Below are positions 34,756 to 43,300 of a stretch of DNA of 64,000 nucleotides, piece after piece; positions within the stretch are counted from its first letter, which is position 1; each line of letters begins with the position of its first letter. The translations under genes and the position numbers were made by a program. This DNA comes from G963662675 sp963662675 (GTDB lineage Bacteria; Bacteroidota; Bacteroidia; Bacteroidales; Prolixibacteraceae), in NCBI GenBank assembly GCA_963662675.2, contig CAXXHP010000001.1:310001-374000 (forward strand), given 5' to 3'. Under the pieces are notes generated by a model that saw only the letters and a program-made list of their open reading frames with translations, searched no databases and was not told the origin of the DNA.

Positions 34756-36078
34756 ATGGTAAGTTTTGAAGATTTAAAAGTCAACAAATCAATTTTAAAA
34801 GCAGTAAAGGAACTCGGGTTTGAAACACCGACTCCGATTCAGGAAAAAGCAATACCCGTTGTTCGCTCAGGATTGGATGTTTTGGGTATTGCTCAGACTG
34901 GTACTGGGAAAACTGCAGCCTATTTGTTGCCTATTTTCATGAAGTTGGTTAAGGCAGAAGGAGAAGATCCACGCGTGCTAATTATAGTTCCGACACGGGA
35001 GTTGTCCATTCAGGTGGGTGAAGACATTGAGGAGTTGACACAATACAGTAATATTCGTCATGCTGCCGTTTATGGTGGAATTGGTTGGACAAAACATGCC
35101 GATTTGATTAAGCCGGGTATTGATATTTTAGTGGCCACTCCTGGTCGTCTTTGGGACTTATACCGATCAGGTGCCGTTTCCCTTAAAAAAATAAAGACAT
35201 TAGTAATTGATGAGGCCGACCGCATGCTAGACATGGGGTTCATGCCGCAGATTAGACAGTTACTTGAGGTCATTCCTGTGAAAAGACAGAACTTACTATT
35301 TTCGGCAACCTTCAATGAGTTGGTTGAAGAAATGAGTCATGAGTTTCTAGATTTCCCGGAGCGGGTTGAAATTGCTCCCTCAGCAACACCGGCTCAATTG
35401 GTGCAGCAGTCATATTATAAAGTGCCAAATTTTAGGACAAAACTAAATCTGGTTCGTCATTTGCTCGAAGATGAGGTGGCTTTTAACCGCGTGCTTATTT
35501 TTGTAAGGACGAAGGAACATGCCGAGAGCGTTTTTAAAATTATTAAGCGCAAAACGGAAGGGGAGAAGCGAATACTTCATTCCAATAAAGGACAAAATAC
35601 CCGTATTAATGCCATTAATGCGTTTAAGGATGGCGAAATACGAATATTGATATCGACGGATGTTTCTTCTCGGGGACTAGACGTTACCCTAATCTCACAT
35701 GTGATTAATTTTGATTTGCCCCAGCGATATGAAGATTATGTACATCGTATTGGACGCACTGCAAGAGCAAATAACTATGGAGAAGCCATTACGTTAATTG
35801 ATCAATCGGAAGAATACCATTGGAAAAAAATTGAGGAAATCATCCGTATGGAAATAACGGAAAAAGAGATTCCGGATGAAGTAGAGATTGAGAAAACTCC
35901 AATGGCCGAGAATCAGCAACAGTTGCGTGAGATTGATAGGCAGAAAAGACTGGAAAATCCTGATTTTAAGGGAGCTTTCCATGTGAAAAAACATAAAAAA
36001 ACGTCTAATGAAACTCCAGCACCTCCTAAGAAAATGACTAAAAATAAGAAACACAAAAAGCGTCGAGGGAAAAGGTAA
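34756..36078 (+). CDS. DEAD-box ATP-dependent RNA helicase
   Basis: A 440-residue RNA helicase resembling RhlE/DbpA-type enzymes. It has the Q motif region FETPTPIQEKAIP, motif I AQTGTGKT, Ia PTRELSIQ, II DEAD within VIDEADRML, III SATF, V STDVSSRGLDV and VI HRIGRTAR. The C-terminal tail (about 405-440) is strongly Lys/Arg-rich and probably binds RNA. Such helicases help ribosome assembly or cold adaptation. The start fits the family; a promoter adjoins it directly. Confidence 0.95.
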   Translation: MVSFEDLKVNKSILKAVKELGFETPTPIQEKAIPVVRSGLDVLGIAQTGTGKTAAYLLPIFMKLVKAEGEDPRVLIIVPTRELSIQVGEDIEELTQYSNIRHAAVYGGIGWTKHADLIKPGIDILVATPGRLWDLYRSGAVSLKKIKTLVIDEADRMLDMGFMPQIRQLLEVIPVKRQNLLFSATFNELVEEMSHEFLDFPERVEIAPSATPAQLVQQSYYKVPNFRTKLNLVRHLLEDEVAFNRVLIFVRTKEHAESVFKIIKRKTEGEKRILHSNKGQNTRINAINAFKDGEIRILISTDVSSRGLDVTLISHVINFDLPQRYEDYVHRIGRTARANNYGEAITLIDQSEEYHWKKIEEIIRMEITEKEIPDEVEIEKTPMAENQQQLREIDRQKRLENPDFKGAFHVKKHKKTSNETPAPPKKMTKNKKHKKRRGKR

Positions 36079-36100
36079 TTAATTGGGGTGGCTTTAAAGG

Positions 36101-37876
36101 CTATTTTTTAAGCGTGAAATAGAAAGTGCTACCGTCATTTGAATCACTTGTTACTCCGACTTCACCCCCTAGTTTTTCAACAATTCGTTTTACGATTGAT
36201 AGCCCGAGGCCAGTTCCGTAAGTTTTGGTTGAATCTAATCTGGAAAATTTTTGAAAAAGCTTTGACTGTTCATCGGTGCTTAATCCGTGTCCGTTGTCTT
36301 TTACCCAAAATGTGACTTTGTCTGATTGTGTTTTGGCTCCCAGCTCAATTACAGGAGGTGACCCTCCGTATTTTATGGCATTGCCAATATAATTTACCCA
36401 TACTTCCTCAATCCATGCAGCATTTCCTTTAACGATAGGCCAATGGTCTGGTTTTATAATTGTAGCTTTTGATTGTTGTATTTGCTCTTTCAACCTTTTT
36501 TCACTTTCCTCAATTACCTTTCCCATATTTACTTTTTCCAACTTAATATCTTGTTGTTGAATTGTTGCCATGGTCAGTATTTCGCTTATAACGTGGAGTG
36601 TCTTTTCGGTAGATGAGTATATCATCTGACTATTTCTGAGTGCCGATTGATAATCCTGTTGCTCAATTCTATCAATTAGAAGATCTGTCCATGAGGCAAT
36701 TCCACTGATTGACCCTCTTAGGTCGTGGGCAACAGTATGAGCAAATGCGTCCAAGTCAGCAATTAATTTTTCATTTTCAACGATTTTATTTTTAAGAGCC
36801 TCGTTGGTCGAAATAATTTTTTCCTCATAGTTTTTTCGTTCCGTAATATCACGGAATGTTATTAGCTCACCACTTAGTTTATCATTCTTGTCAAAAATCA
36901 ATGTTTTTTTAATATCAAGAACTCTTTTATCTGTGACGATTTCAGAAGGTATCTCAAATTGGAAGGAATCATTACTTCCTTGTAGTTTCTCAATAAGTTC
37001 TTTTTTTGATGAAAATATCTCTGTCAATTTTTTCCCAATAATGCTACTTCTGGTTTTATTTAATTGGGCTAAAAGAGGCTGGTTAATATCAACAACTCTA
37101 TTCTGGTCATTCACGAAAATTACGCCCTCCTCCATCAAATCAATTATTTTTTTATGGGCAAAAGGTATAATTCCGGCAGAGTCAAAATGAATATTTATGT
37201 AGGCGAGTATCATTCCCGAGAGAATAAAAAAGGAAGGAGTCCAGTCGAATCCGGGTATCGGATTAATTTTAAAAACATAGAGTACATTCCCTGCAATTGG
37301 CATGGCACAAGCAAAAATGATGAGACCAATGTATGGATGTAATTGGTTTGAAAAACGATTAGCTATTTTGAGAATATTATATATACTTGAGAGTATAATG
37401 GTATAAATAGATACAAATATTAACCAGAAAGTGGGGCCATAATAATATGTTGTTATGTTGCTTATATGTTGGGTGTTAATGCTCTTCCAATGTAGGTGGT
37501 GGAAGTCATTCGTGAAGACGATCAAAATAAAAAATAGAGCAATGGTGATCAAAGAGACCTTTTTTATAGTTCGCCCTGTTTTTTTTCTAGAAACAAAATC
37601 TTGCGAAAACAGATAGAACCAAACGGGTGTTAGGCTAATTCCAAAATAGCAATATTTTGCCCAAAGTAATTTCAGGGTCTGTTCAATTGCGGAATATTCC
37701 AAACAGTAAAAGATGGCCCACGAAGCTGCCGATAATTGCATTAAAGCTAAATGTCCGGTGGCGGGTGTATGCTTGTGCCTGTATAAATAGAGGCTATGTA
37801 AAATACCACAAATGCCGGATAGTGCTAGGAAAAAACTTAATAGGCTGAATTGATATGCTCCAACGATGGTCGTCAT
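36101..37876 (-). CDS. sensor histidine kinase with N-terminal 7TM and PAS domains (copy A)
   Basis: 591 residues. The N-terminal about 1-230 matches the plan of the histidine-kinase 7TM domain, with conserved NPIPGFDWTP near 205-214. A PAS domain follows (about 243-345, ending RDITERK), a short coiled linker, a HisKA variant with H384 in AHTVAHDLRGSI, and HATPase_c with WVNYIGNAIKYG (N box), DNGHGL (G1) and GTGLGLSIVKRIVEKLGG (G2). No receiver domain and no regulator gene adjacent. It is paralogous to the kinase at 38112-39902. A minus-strand -7-like TACCTTTG is at 37942-37949. Confidence 0.93.
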   Translation of the reverse strand: MTTIVGAYQFSLLSFFLALSGICGILHSLYLYRHKHTPATGHLALMQLSAASWAIFYCLEYSAIEQTLKLLWAKYCYFGISLTPVWFYLFSQDFVSRKKTGRTIKKVSLITIALFFILIVFTNDFHHLHWKSINTQHISNITTYYYGPTFWLIFVSIYTIILSSIYNILKIANRFSNQLHPYIGLIIFACAMPIAGNVLYVFKINPIPGFDWTPSFFILSGMILAYINIHFDSAGIIPFAHKKIIDLMEEGVIFVNDQNRVVDINQPLLAQLNKTRSSIIGKKLTEIFSSKKELIEKLQGSNDSFQFEIPSEIVTDKRVLDIKKTLIFDKNDKLSGELITFRDITERKNYEEKIISTNEALKNKIVENEKLIADLDAFAHTVAHDLRGSISGIASWTDLLIDRIEQQDYQSALRNSQMIYSSTEKTLHVISEILTMATIQQQDIKLEKVNMGKVIEESEKRLKEQIQQSKATIIKPDHWPIVKGNAAWIEEVWVNYIGNAIKYGGSPPVIELGAKTQSDKVTFWVKDNGHGLSTDEQSKLFQKFSRLDSTKTYGTGLGLSIVKRIVEKLGGEVGVTSDSNDGSTFYFTLKK

Positions 37877-37941
37877 ATAGGTCCTGTTATTTAGGTGTTT
37901 TTTCTATTGAATGAAAAGGTCGCATTTTTCACATAAATATC

Positions 37942-37949
37942 CAAAGGTA
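37942..37949 (-). promoter_or_regulatory. candidate -7 element for kinase copy A
   Basis: Minus-strand TACCTTTG, an exact TAnnTTTG match about 65 nt before the start at 37876; no clear -33 partner. It suggests copy A has its own promoter. Confidence 0.35.
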
Positions 37950-38111
37950 AATTACCTTATGTATCTCGATAAAATCGGAGGCAGTAGGTTTTATAGCATG
38001 ATTATGCTATTTGGGGAATACCGGAAAAATGAATCGGTGAAGCCAGATTCTTACAATGGGTGATTATAGATTATTATGGGTGTACTTGCCTTTATAAATC
38101 TTGTATAGGCA

Positions 38112-39902
38112 TTAATGGGCAGGAAGGATGAAATAAAAAAGGCAACCCTCTCCGGGAACGGCATTGCTAAAAACGCCAACTTCACCATCTAGTTTTTCAA
38201 CAATTCGCTTTACGATAGATAAACCTAGCCCTGTACCTTTGGCTCTCTTGGTATCTAATCTTGAAAATTTCAAGAAAAGCTTGTCCTGATCTGACTTGGT
38301 AAGCCCGTTCCCATTGTCTTTTACCCAGAATTTTATTTTGTTTTCAGCATACAGTTGCTCAGCACCAAGCTCAATAATTGGGGGTATATCTCCATATTTA
38401 ATGGCATTGCCGATATAGTTTACCCATACTTCTTCTAGCCAAAAAGGATTTCCCATAGATGCGGGCCAACTCTCTGGTTTTATGATTGTCGCATTTGATA
38501 ATTTTATGGTTTCCTTCAGTCTCTTTTCACTTTCAACAATGACTTTAGCCATATCAACTTCTTCAAGAATGACGTCTTGTTGGCGGATGGTAGCCATTGT
38601 GAGAAGTTCTCGGATGACATATAGGGTTTTGTTGGCTGATGCTCCCATTAGCTGGTTTGTTTCAAGAGCAGAATTGTAATCTTGATGGTCGATGTCAAGT
38701 TTTATCAAATCGGTTGAGGCTGCAATAGCACCTATTGAGTCTCTCAGGTCATGGGCCACGGTGTGTGCAAAAGCATCAAGATCTGCGATGAGCTTCGCGT
38801 TCTCAAAAATTTCTTTTTTAAGTTCCTTGTTGGTTGAAACCAATTTTTCAGAAAATTGCATCCTTTTTGTAATGTCCCTAAACACGAGTAAACGTCCTTT
38901 AATTGAGTTTTTCTTGTCGTATAGTGGAGTAACTCGAACATCTAAATGTTTGGTTTCGGGAATTGTTTCTGTAATGATAGTTTCCTGTATCATTGTTTCA
39001 GAAAGATTTATCCGTTCAATCAGTTCTTTCCTGTGTGGGAAAACCTCAATCAGTTTCTTTCCTATTACTTCGGAATGATTTGTATTTAATAATTCGATGA
39101 AAGCATTATTTGTATCAACGATCTTTAATTGATTGTCGATCACAAATATGGCATCTTCCATCAGGTCAAATAACTTATTTCGAGCAAAGGGGATTACACT
39201 AAACGTGTCAAATTTTATATTGATGTATGCTAAAATAGACCCGGTAATTACAAAAGTGACAGGAGTCCAGTCAAAACCGGGTATTGGATTGACTTTAAAA
39301 ACATACATGAAATTCCCGATTATTGGAATTATACAAGCCAAGACGATATACCAGACCGAAGATTTAAAGTATTTGGAGGAATGATTAACCAGTTTCAGTA
39401 TGTTGAATATCCCCCAAGACAATAAGCTGTAAAAGAAAAGAAACATAAACCAGAAAAGGGGACCATAGGTGTATATTGTTGTATTGTTTTCAATGTTGAG
39501 ATGAGCTTCTCGCCAGTGAAGATGATGGTAGTCGTTTGTGAGAACGATTACATTAATAAGTATGCCAATAGTAAAAAGAACAATTTTTAAACTTCGAGAA
39601 ATTACTTTGTCTTGTCTTATAAATCGAAGTGAAAAAAGATAAAACCAAATTGGAGTAAATGCTATTCCAGTATATGAAAGTTTTGACCAGAATAGCTTGA
39701 GTTGAAGATCGGTGGCAGAATATTCTAAGAAGTAAAAAAAGGCCCATAATGCAGTGAAAAATTGAAGTAAGGCGAGATAGCTGGTGCCAGGGAAATCTTT
39801 AAACTGGTATAAGTAAATTGTAATAAGAATACCCCCAATTCCGCAAAGTGCGAGAAAAACGCTTAAAGAATCGATTGTGTATGCTCCAATTTCAGTTACC
39901 AT
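38112..39902 (-). CDS. sensor histidine kinase with N-terminal 7TM and PAS domains (copy B)
   Basis: 596 residues with the same layout as its downstream neighbour: 7TM region (about 1-230, NPIPGFDWTP at the same position), PAS (about 243-345), HisKA variant with H384 in AHTVAHDLRDSI, and HATPase_c with WVNYIGNAIKYG, DNGNGL and GTGLGLSIVKRIVEKLDG. The two copies align almost without gaps for the first 300 residues, but sequence in the 7TM region has diverged, suggesting different signals. It lies 24 bp after mntP on the same strand, so it could be co-transcribed with the manganese exporter. Confidence 0.93.
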   Translation of the reverse strand: MVTEIGAYTIDSLSVFLALCGIGGILITIYLYQFKDFPGTSYLALLQFFTALWAFFYFLEYSATDLQLKLFWSKLSYTGIAFTPIWFYLFSLRFIRQDKVISRSLKIVLFTIGILINVIVLTNDYHHLHWREAHLNIENNTTIYTYGPLFWFMFLFFYSLLSWGIFNILKLVNHSSKYFKSSVWYIVLACIIPIIGNFMYVFKVNPIPGFDWTPVTFVITGSILAYINIKFDTFSVIPFARNKLFDLMEDAIFVIDNQLKIVDTNNAFIELLNTNHSEVIGKKLIEVFPHRKELIERINLSETMIQETIITETIPETKHLDVRVTPLYDKKNSIKGRLLVFRDITKRMQFSEKLVSTNKELKKEIFENAKLIADLDAFAHTVAHDLRDSIGAIAASTDLIKLDIDHQDYNSALETNQLMGASANKTLYVIRELLTMATIRQQDVILEEVDMAKVIVESEKRLKETIKLSNATIIKPESWPASMGNPFWLEEVWVNYIGNAIKYGDIPPIIELGAEQLYAENKIKFWVKDNGNGLTKSDQDKLFLKFSRLDTKRAKGTGLGLSIVKRIVEKLDGEVGVFSNAVPGEGCLFYFILPAH

Positions 39903-39926
39903 GGATTAGGTTCTATTACTTTCTGT

Positions 39927-40496
39927 TTAATTTATGGGCATAAATAAATGTTCATATAAAATTTTCAGTCCAATTGAAAAAAGAATAATCCCTCCGAGTA
40001 TCTCTGCATATTTAGTTATTCTCGGCCCTGTCTTTTTCCCAATGAGTATTCCGGTCATTGATGCCAGAAATGTAACACCCCCAATTATTAAAACAGCAAT
40101 TAGAATATTATCAATCATTGAACCTACGCTAAATCCAACAGCCAAAGCATCGATACTGGTGGCAAGAGCCAAAACAATGGTCACGTTGAATTTCAAGGGA
40201 TCTTTAATTTCTCGGGTTTCTCTCGAAATTAAATTTTCAATGATCATTTTCCCACCAATGGCAGATAATAGTCCAAATGCAATCCAATGGTCAATCGGTT
40301 CGATCATGCGACGAACACTACTTTCAAGTAACCACCCAATTAACGGCATAGTACCTTGAAAAATTGCCAGCACCAAGGCTAGCCTAACTGCTTGGTAGAA
40401 TCGAATTTTGGGCACGTTTAATCCGCTAGTTACAGATACTGCAAACGAATCAAATGATAATCCAAGCGCGAGAATAACCACAGTAAAATAATTCAT
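39927..40496 (-). CDS. mntP: manganese efflux pump MntP
   Basis: A 189-residue six-helix inner-membrane protein that exports Mn2+. Two inverted halves each carry an Asp-containing helix motif, LGLSFDSFAVSVTSG near residue 16 and LATSIDALAVGFSVG near residue 117, which match the functional acidic residues of the family. A minus-strand -7 element lies at 40516-40523. The leader is too short to hold the yybP-ykoY manganese riboswitch found before mntP in other phyla. The kinase gene 24 bp downstream may be in the same transcript. Confidence 0.93.
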   Translation of the reverse strand: MNYFTVVILALGLSFDSFAVSVTSGLNVPKIRFYQAVRLALVLAIFQGTMPLIGWLLESSVRRMIEPIDHWIAFGLLSAIGGKMIIENLISRETREIKDPLKFNVTIVLALATSIDALAVGFSVGSMIDNILIAVLIIGGVTFLASMTGILIGKKTGPRITKYAEILGGIILFSIGLKILYEHLFMPIN

Positions 40497-40508
40497 CAGA
40501 GGAAAAAT

Positions 40509-40524
40509 CTAGTCGCAAAACTAG
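40509..40524 (-). promoter_or_regulatory. -7 element and small inverted repeat before mntP
   Basis: Minus-strand TAGTTTTG at 40516-40523 lies 19 nt before the mntP ATG. It is overlapped by the inverted repeat CTAGT (40509-40513) / ACTAG (40520-40524), a possible operator site for a metal-responsive repressor; that last point is inference. Confidence 0.45.
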
Positions 40525-40692
40525 CAAAAAAAAGTAAGGAAATAAGAGCTACTATCGAACTGTCATTCACATATGATATTTAAATAATACTTTCAGTGAA
40601 TCGTTTTTAAATGACTCATTACTATTGGGTGTCGCGTGTTTTCTTGCTGTTGTTAGTTTAGCTTCGTGATAATTTTAATAGTGCAATTAGCT

Positions 40693-41895
40693 CTATTTGT
40701 CTTCAATGAAATTAATCAGTTTTTTCGCAATGTCTGTATTTTCCATTATTCCCTTAAATTGCTCAGCTCCTGGGCCAAAAGCAAATACCGGCACCATTGT
40801 TGCAGTGTGGTCTCCCCATGTGAAAAGACCAGTTACCCTTCCTGTTTCTTTATCTCCATCAATTACGGCAAAGCCTCCTGTTTCATGATCGGCAGTAACA
40901 ATGACCAGAGTTTCTCCATCCTTAGCGGCAAACTCAAGTACTTCTCCAATGGCTTTGTCAAAATCAAGTACCTCTTCAACTAAATAACTGGTATTGTTGT
41001 AATGCCCTCCCCAATCAATCTGTGAGCCTTCAACCATTAAGAAAAAACCATCTTTATTCTTTTGAAGAACATTCAGTGCCGTTTTCGTTGCACGTGGTAA
41101 CATCTTATTGCGATCTACCGCATGACCCGGATCCAGAGTGTCGGTAAGGCAAATTAATTTGCCCGATTCAATTTTTTCAGCTTCATCCATACTCCGGAAA
41201 ATTTGGTATCCTTTTTCTTTAAGTTCCAGTGTTAAGTCAAGGCTGTCAGTCCGTTTTGTAAAGTAATCGTATCCACCTCCAATAAAAACATCAATATCAG
41301 TTTTCAGAAAATCCGCAGCAATATCTTCGTACGAATTACGATCAGCCTGATGTGCAATGAACGATGCAGGAGTGGCATGGGTAATTGCTACGGTTGCAAC
41401 TAGGCCGGTAGCCATTTTTTTGGCTTCTGCCAATTCTAGAATAGAGCTTTGGGCTATGGTATCTGTATCTACCCCAATGGCATGGTAGTAGGTTTTATTG
41501 CCAGTCGCCAGAGCAGTTCCTGCTGCACCTGAATCGGTATTAAAGGTTGTGGCAGCTTGTGTTTGTGAAAAGCCAACATGCGTAAAATTATTCAGAAATA
41601 ATTCACCTCCATTGGCAACCAAGCCTGCAAATATCTGAGAGGTTCCCATTCCATCACCAATCATAAAAATAATATTCTTAGGGGTGTCTGATTTAGGTTC
41701 TTCTTTGTATTGTTTTACCGGATATTGTTCTCCTCCCGGATATATGTTATTGTCGGTGATTGTTGTTAAGGGCAATTGTGTTTGAATAACTCCCTGAGCA
41801 TCTCTGAAAACAACATATTCACGAACAAATGAGCCCTGTGAAAAGGCAACTAATGTTAAAAAAAGACTTAGAGTGGAAAGGATAACTTTTTTCAT
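40693..41895 (-). CDS. alkaline phosphatase (PhoA family)
   Basis: A 400-residue secreted phosphomonoesterase. Signal peptide at about 1-20 (LFLTLVAFSQ). Metal and catalytic sites: MIGDGMGTSQIFAG (Asp ligand), NTDSGAAGTALATG (nucleophile Ser), EGSQIDWGGHYNN (metal His/Asp) and VTADHETGG (metal His). It would release phosphate in the periplasm or outside. It is a single gene; a near-consensus TACTTTAG lies about 35 nt upstream on the minus strand. No Pho-box can be assigned. Confidence 0.93.
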   Translation of the reverse strand: MKKVILSTLSLFLTLVAFSQGSFVREYVVFRDAQGVIQTQLPLTTITDNNIYPGGEQYPVKQYKEEPKSDTPKNIIFMIGDGMGTSQIFAGLVANGGELFLNNFTHVGFSQTQAATTFNTDSGAAGTALATGNKTYYHAIGVDTDTIAQSSILELAEAKKMATGLVATVAITHATPASFIAHQADRNSYEDIAADFLKTDIDVFIGGGYDYFTKRTDSLDLTLELKEKGYQIFRSMDEAEKIESGKLICLTDTLDPGHAVDRNKMLPRATKTALNVLQKNKDGFFLMVEGSQIDWGGHYNNTSYLVEEVLDFDKAIGEVLEFAAKDGETLVIVTADHETGGFAVIDGDKETGRVTGLFTWGDHTATMVPVFAFGPGAEQFKGIMENTDIAKKLINFIEDK

Positions 41896-42001
41896 GATTC
41901 AATTGGTTAGTTTCTGGAGACTAAAGTAAAAATAATTATCTAAGGAATAGTGAAGTTGTGATTATAGATATATTAAATATTTATCACATAGGTTCATATC
42001 T

Positions 42002-42682
42002 CTAAAATTGGTTCCAGTTGTCCCAGTCAAAATTGTCGGCTAATGAAAACACCATTTTCTTCTCGGAAAAATCAGGGTTAAGTATTCCTAAAACGATAAA
42101 GTCGGAAATTATTTTTCCTGCATTTTTATATGTAATTCTGGCTTTTTTTGAATAATGTGACTGACTTATTGTTTTATTCTTTGTAAGATAGTCGAGTAGT
42201 AACCTTTCTGTATCTGAGTAGTTGACAAATATCCCTTTGGGGCTTTTCTGTTTTCGCCAGACTTCTATAAGTACGTAGTTGGCTAATTTATTTTCATCAT
42301 GTTGGCGGAAATAGGCTAACCATTTTCCATTTTCATCTTTTGCAAAATGAGGTTTATTCGGGCTCCTTTCTATTTGAATTTCAAGGACTATCTTCCCATC
42401 AATATGGTGTTGCTGATATGTAAACTCTATTTCTGGGTTGCTGTATATTTTTGCCGCAGCTTCAATCATATAAAACTCCTCATCAGAACGCACACCGGCA
42501 ATGTTACCATTGTCTTTTACTCCAATAAGTAACCTCCCTCCATCAGAGTTGGCAAAGGCCACTAGCGATTTTGCAATTTTTTTGGAATCGCTAATACAGT
42601 ATTTAAAATCCTGATTTTTGTGTTCTCCTTCCCGGATAAGATTTAATAGATAAGTACTCACGGTTATTAGTCTTTTAACCAT
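42002..42682 (-). CDS. AlbA_2 (Schlafen-type) domain ATP-binding protein
   Basis: A 226-residue protein. The AlbA_2 domain (about 15-140) is recognised from NQDFKYCISDSKKIAKSLVAFANSDGGRLLIGVKDNG. The C-terminal part (about 155-226) looks like a winged helix. Proteins of this type are often annotated as ATP-binding or transcriptional regulators; the function is unknown. The ATG at 42682 overlaps the upstream GNAT gene by 16 bp; a GTG at 42661, just after the GNAT stop, is an equally good start. Confidence 0.83.
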   Translation of the reverse strand: MVKRLITVSTYLLNLIREGEHKNQDFKYCISDSKKIAKSLVAFANSDGGRLLIGVKDNGNIAGVRSDEEFYMIEAAAKIYSNPEIEFTYQQHHIDGKIVLEIQIERSPNKPHFAKDENGKWLAYFRQHDENKLANYVLIEVWRKQKSPKGIFVNYSDTERLLLDYLTKNKTISQSHYSKKARITYKNAGKIISDFIVLGILNPDFSEKKMVFSLADNFDWDNWNQF

Positions 42683-43116
42683 TCATAAAGTTGATAATGA
42701 TTGGAGTTCATCCCAAGCTTTTCATAAACCTTGTGGGCATTTAAATTTGTTTTGTCAGCATATAAACGGATGCCTTTTAATTCATGGTTTTCCAGAATCA
42801 TATGTTGAATGCTTTTGTACATGTCTTTAAATATGCCTTTCCCCCGATGTTTCGGTTCCACAAATACAGATTGTATCCAGAAGACCGTGCCATTCCTCCA
42901 ATCGCTCCATTCAAAGGTGGTTAGTAGCGATGCAATTACTTGCTTGTTTTCTTCGGCAACATAGTAATTTCCTTTTGTCGGATCTTTGAAAACAGCGTTA
43001 ACACCTTTACGTACAATCTCAGAATCAAGATTGATTCCTTCTGTTTCCATTGCCATAGCTAATTGAAAATGGACAATGATTTCTACATCCGTAGAAATGG
43101 CTTTTCTTAAAATCAT
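42667..43116 (-). CDS. GNAT-family N-acetyltransferase
   Basis: A 149-residue acetyl-CoA-dependent acyltransferase. The central motif A WIQSVFVEPKHRGKGIFKDMYKSI (R/Q-x-x-G-x-G/A) binds acetyl-CoA, and the late segment ADKTNLNAHKVYEKLGM with its N..A..Y.K.GM pattern is typical. The substrate is unknown. It is translationally close to the AlbA_2 gene downstream. Confidence 0.9.
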   Translation of the reverse strand: MILRKAISTDVEIIVHFQLAMAMETEGINLDSEIVRKGVNAVFKDPTKGNYYVAEENKQVIASLLTTFEWSDWRNGTVFWIQSVFVEPKHRGKGIFKDMYKSIQHMILENHELKGIRLYADKTNLNAHKVYEKLGMNSNHYQLYEWLKD

Positions 43117-43300
43117 TTGGTTGGATAATTTGAACCTAAAATTAGTAAAATAGTTTTTTCATCTGAAACGATGATTTCTCTTAAGGTAAACAGGGGGATT
43201 TGTATGTGGAGAAATTGAAGCCTTTATACTCTGAGTGAGAGTTGAGTCCTATCCTCTCCAAATATGGTGCAAAAGGATATTGTGGCTTTGTCCGATAGAT

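Noticed and set aside
40497..40692. yybP-ykoY manganese riboswitch before mntP
   Set aside because: The -7 element lies 19 nt before the start codon, leaving no room, and no matching structure is seen further upstream.
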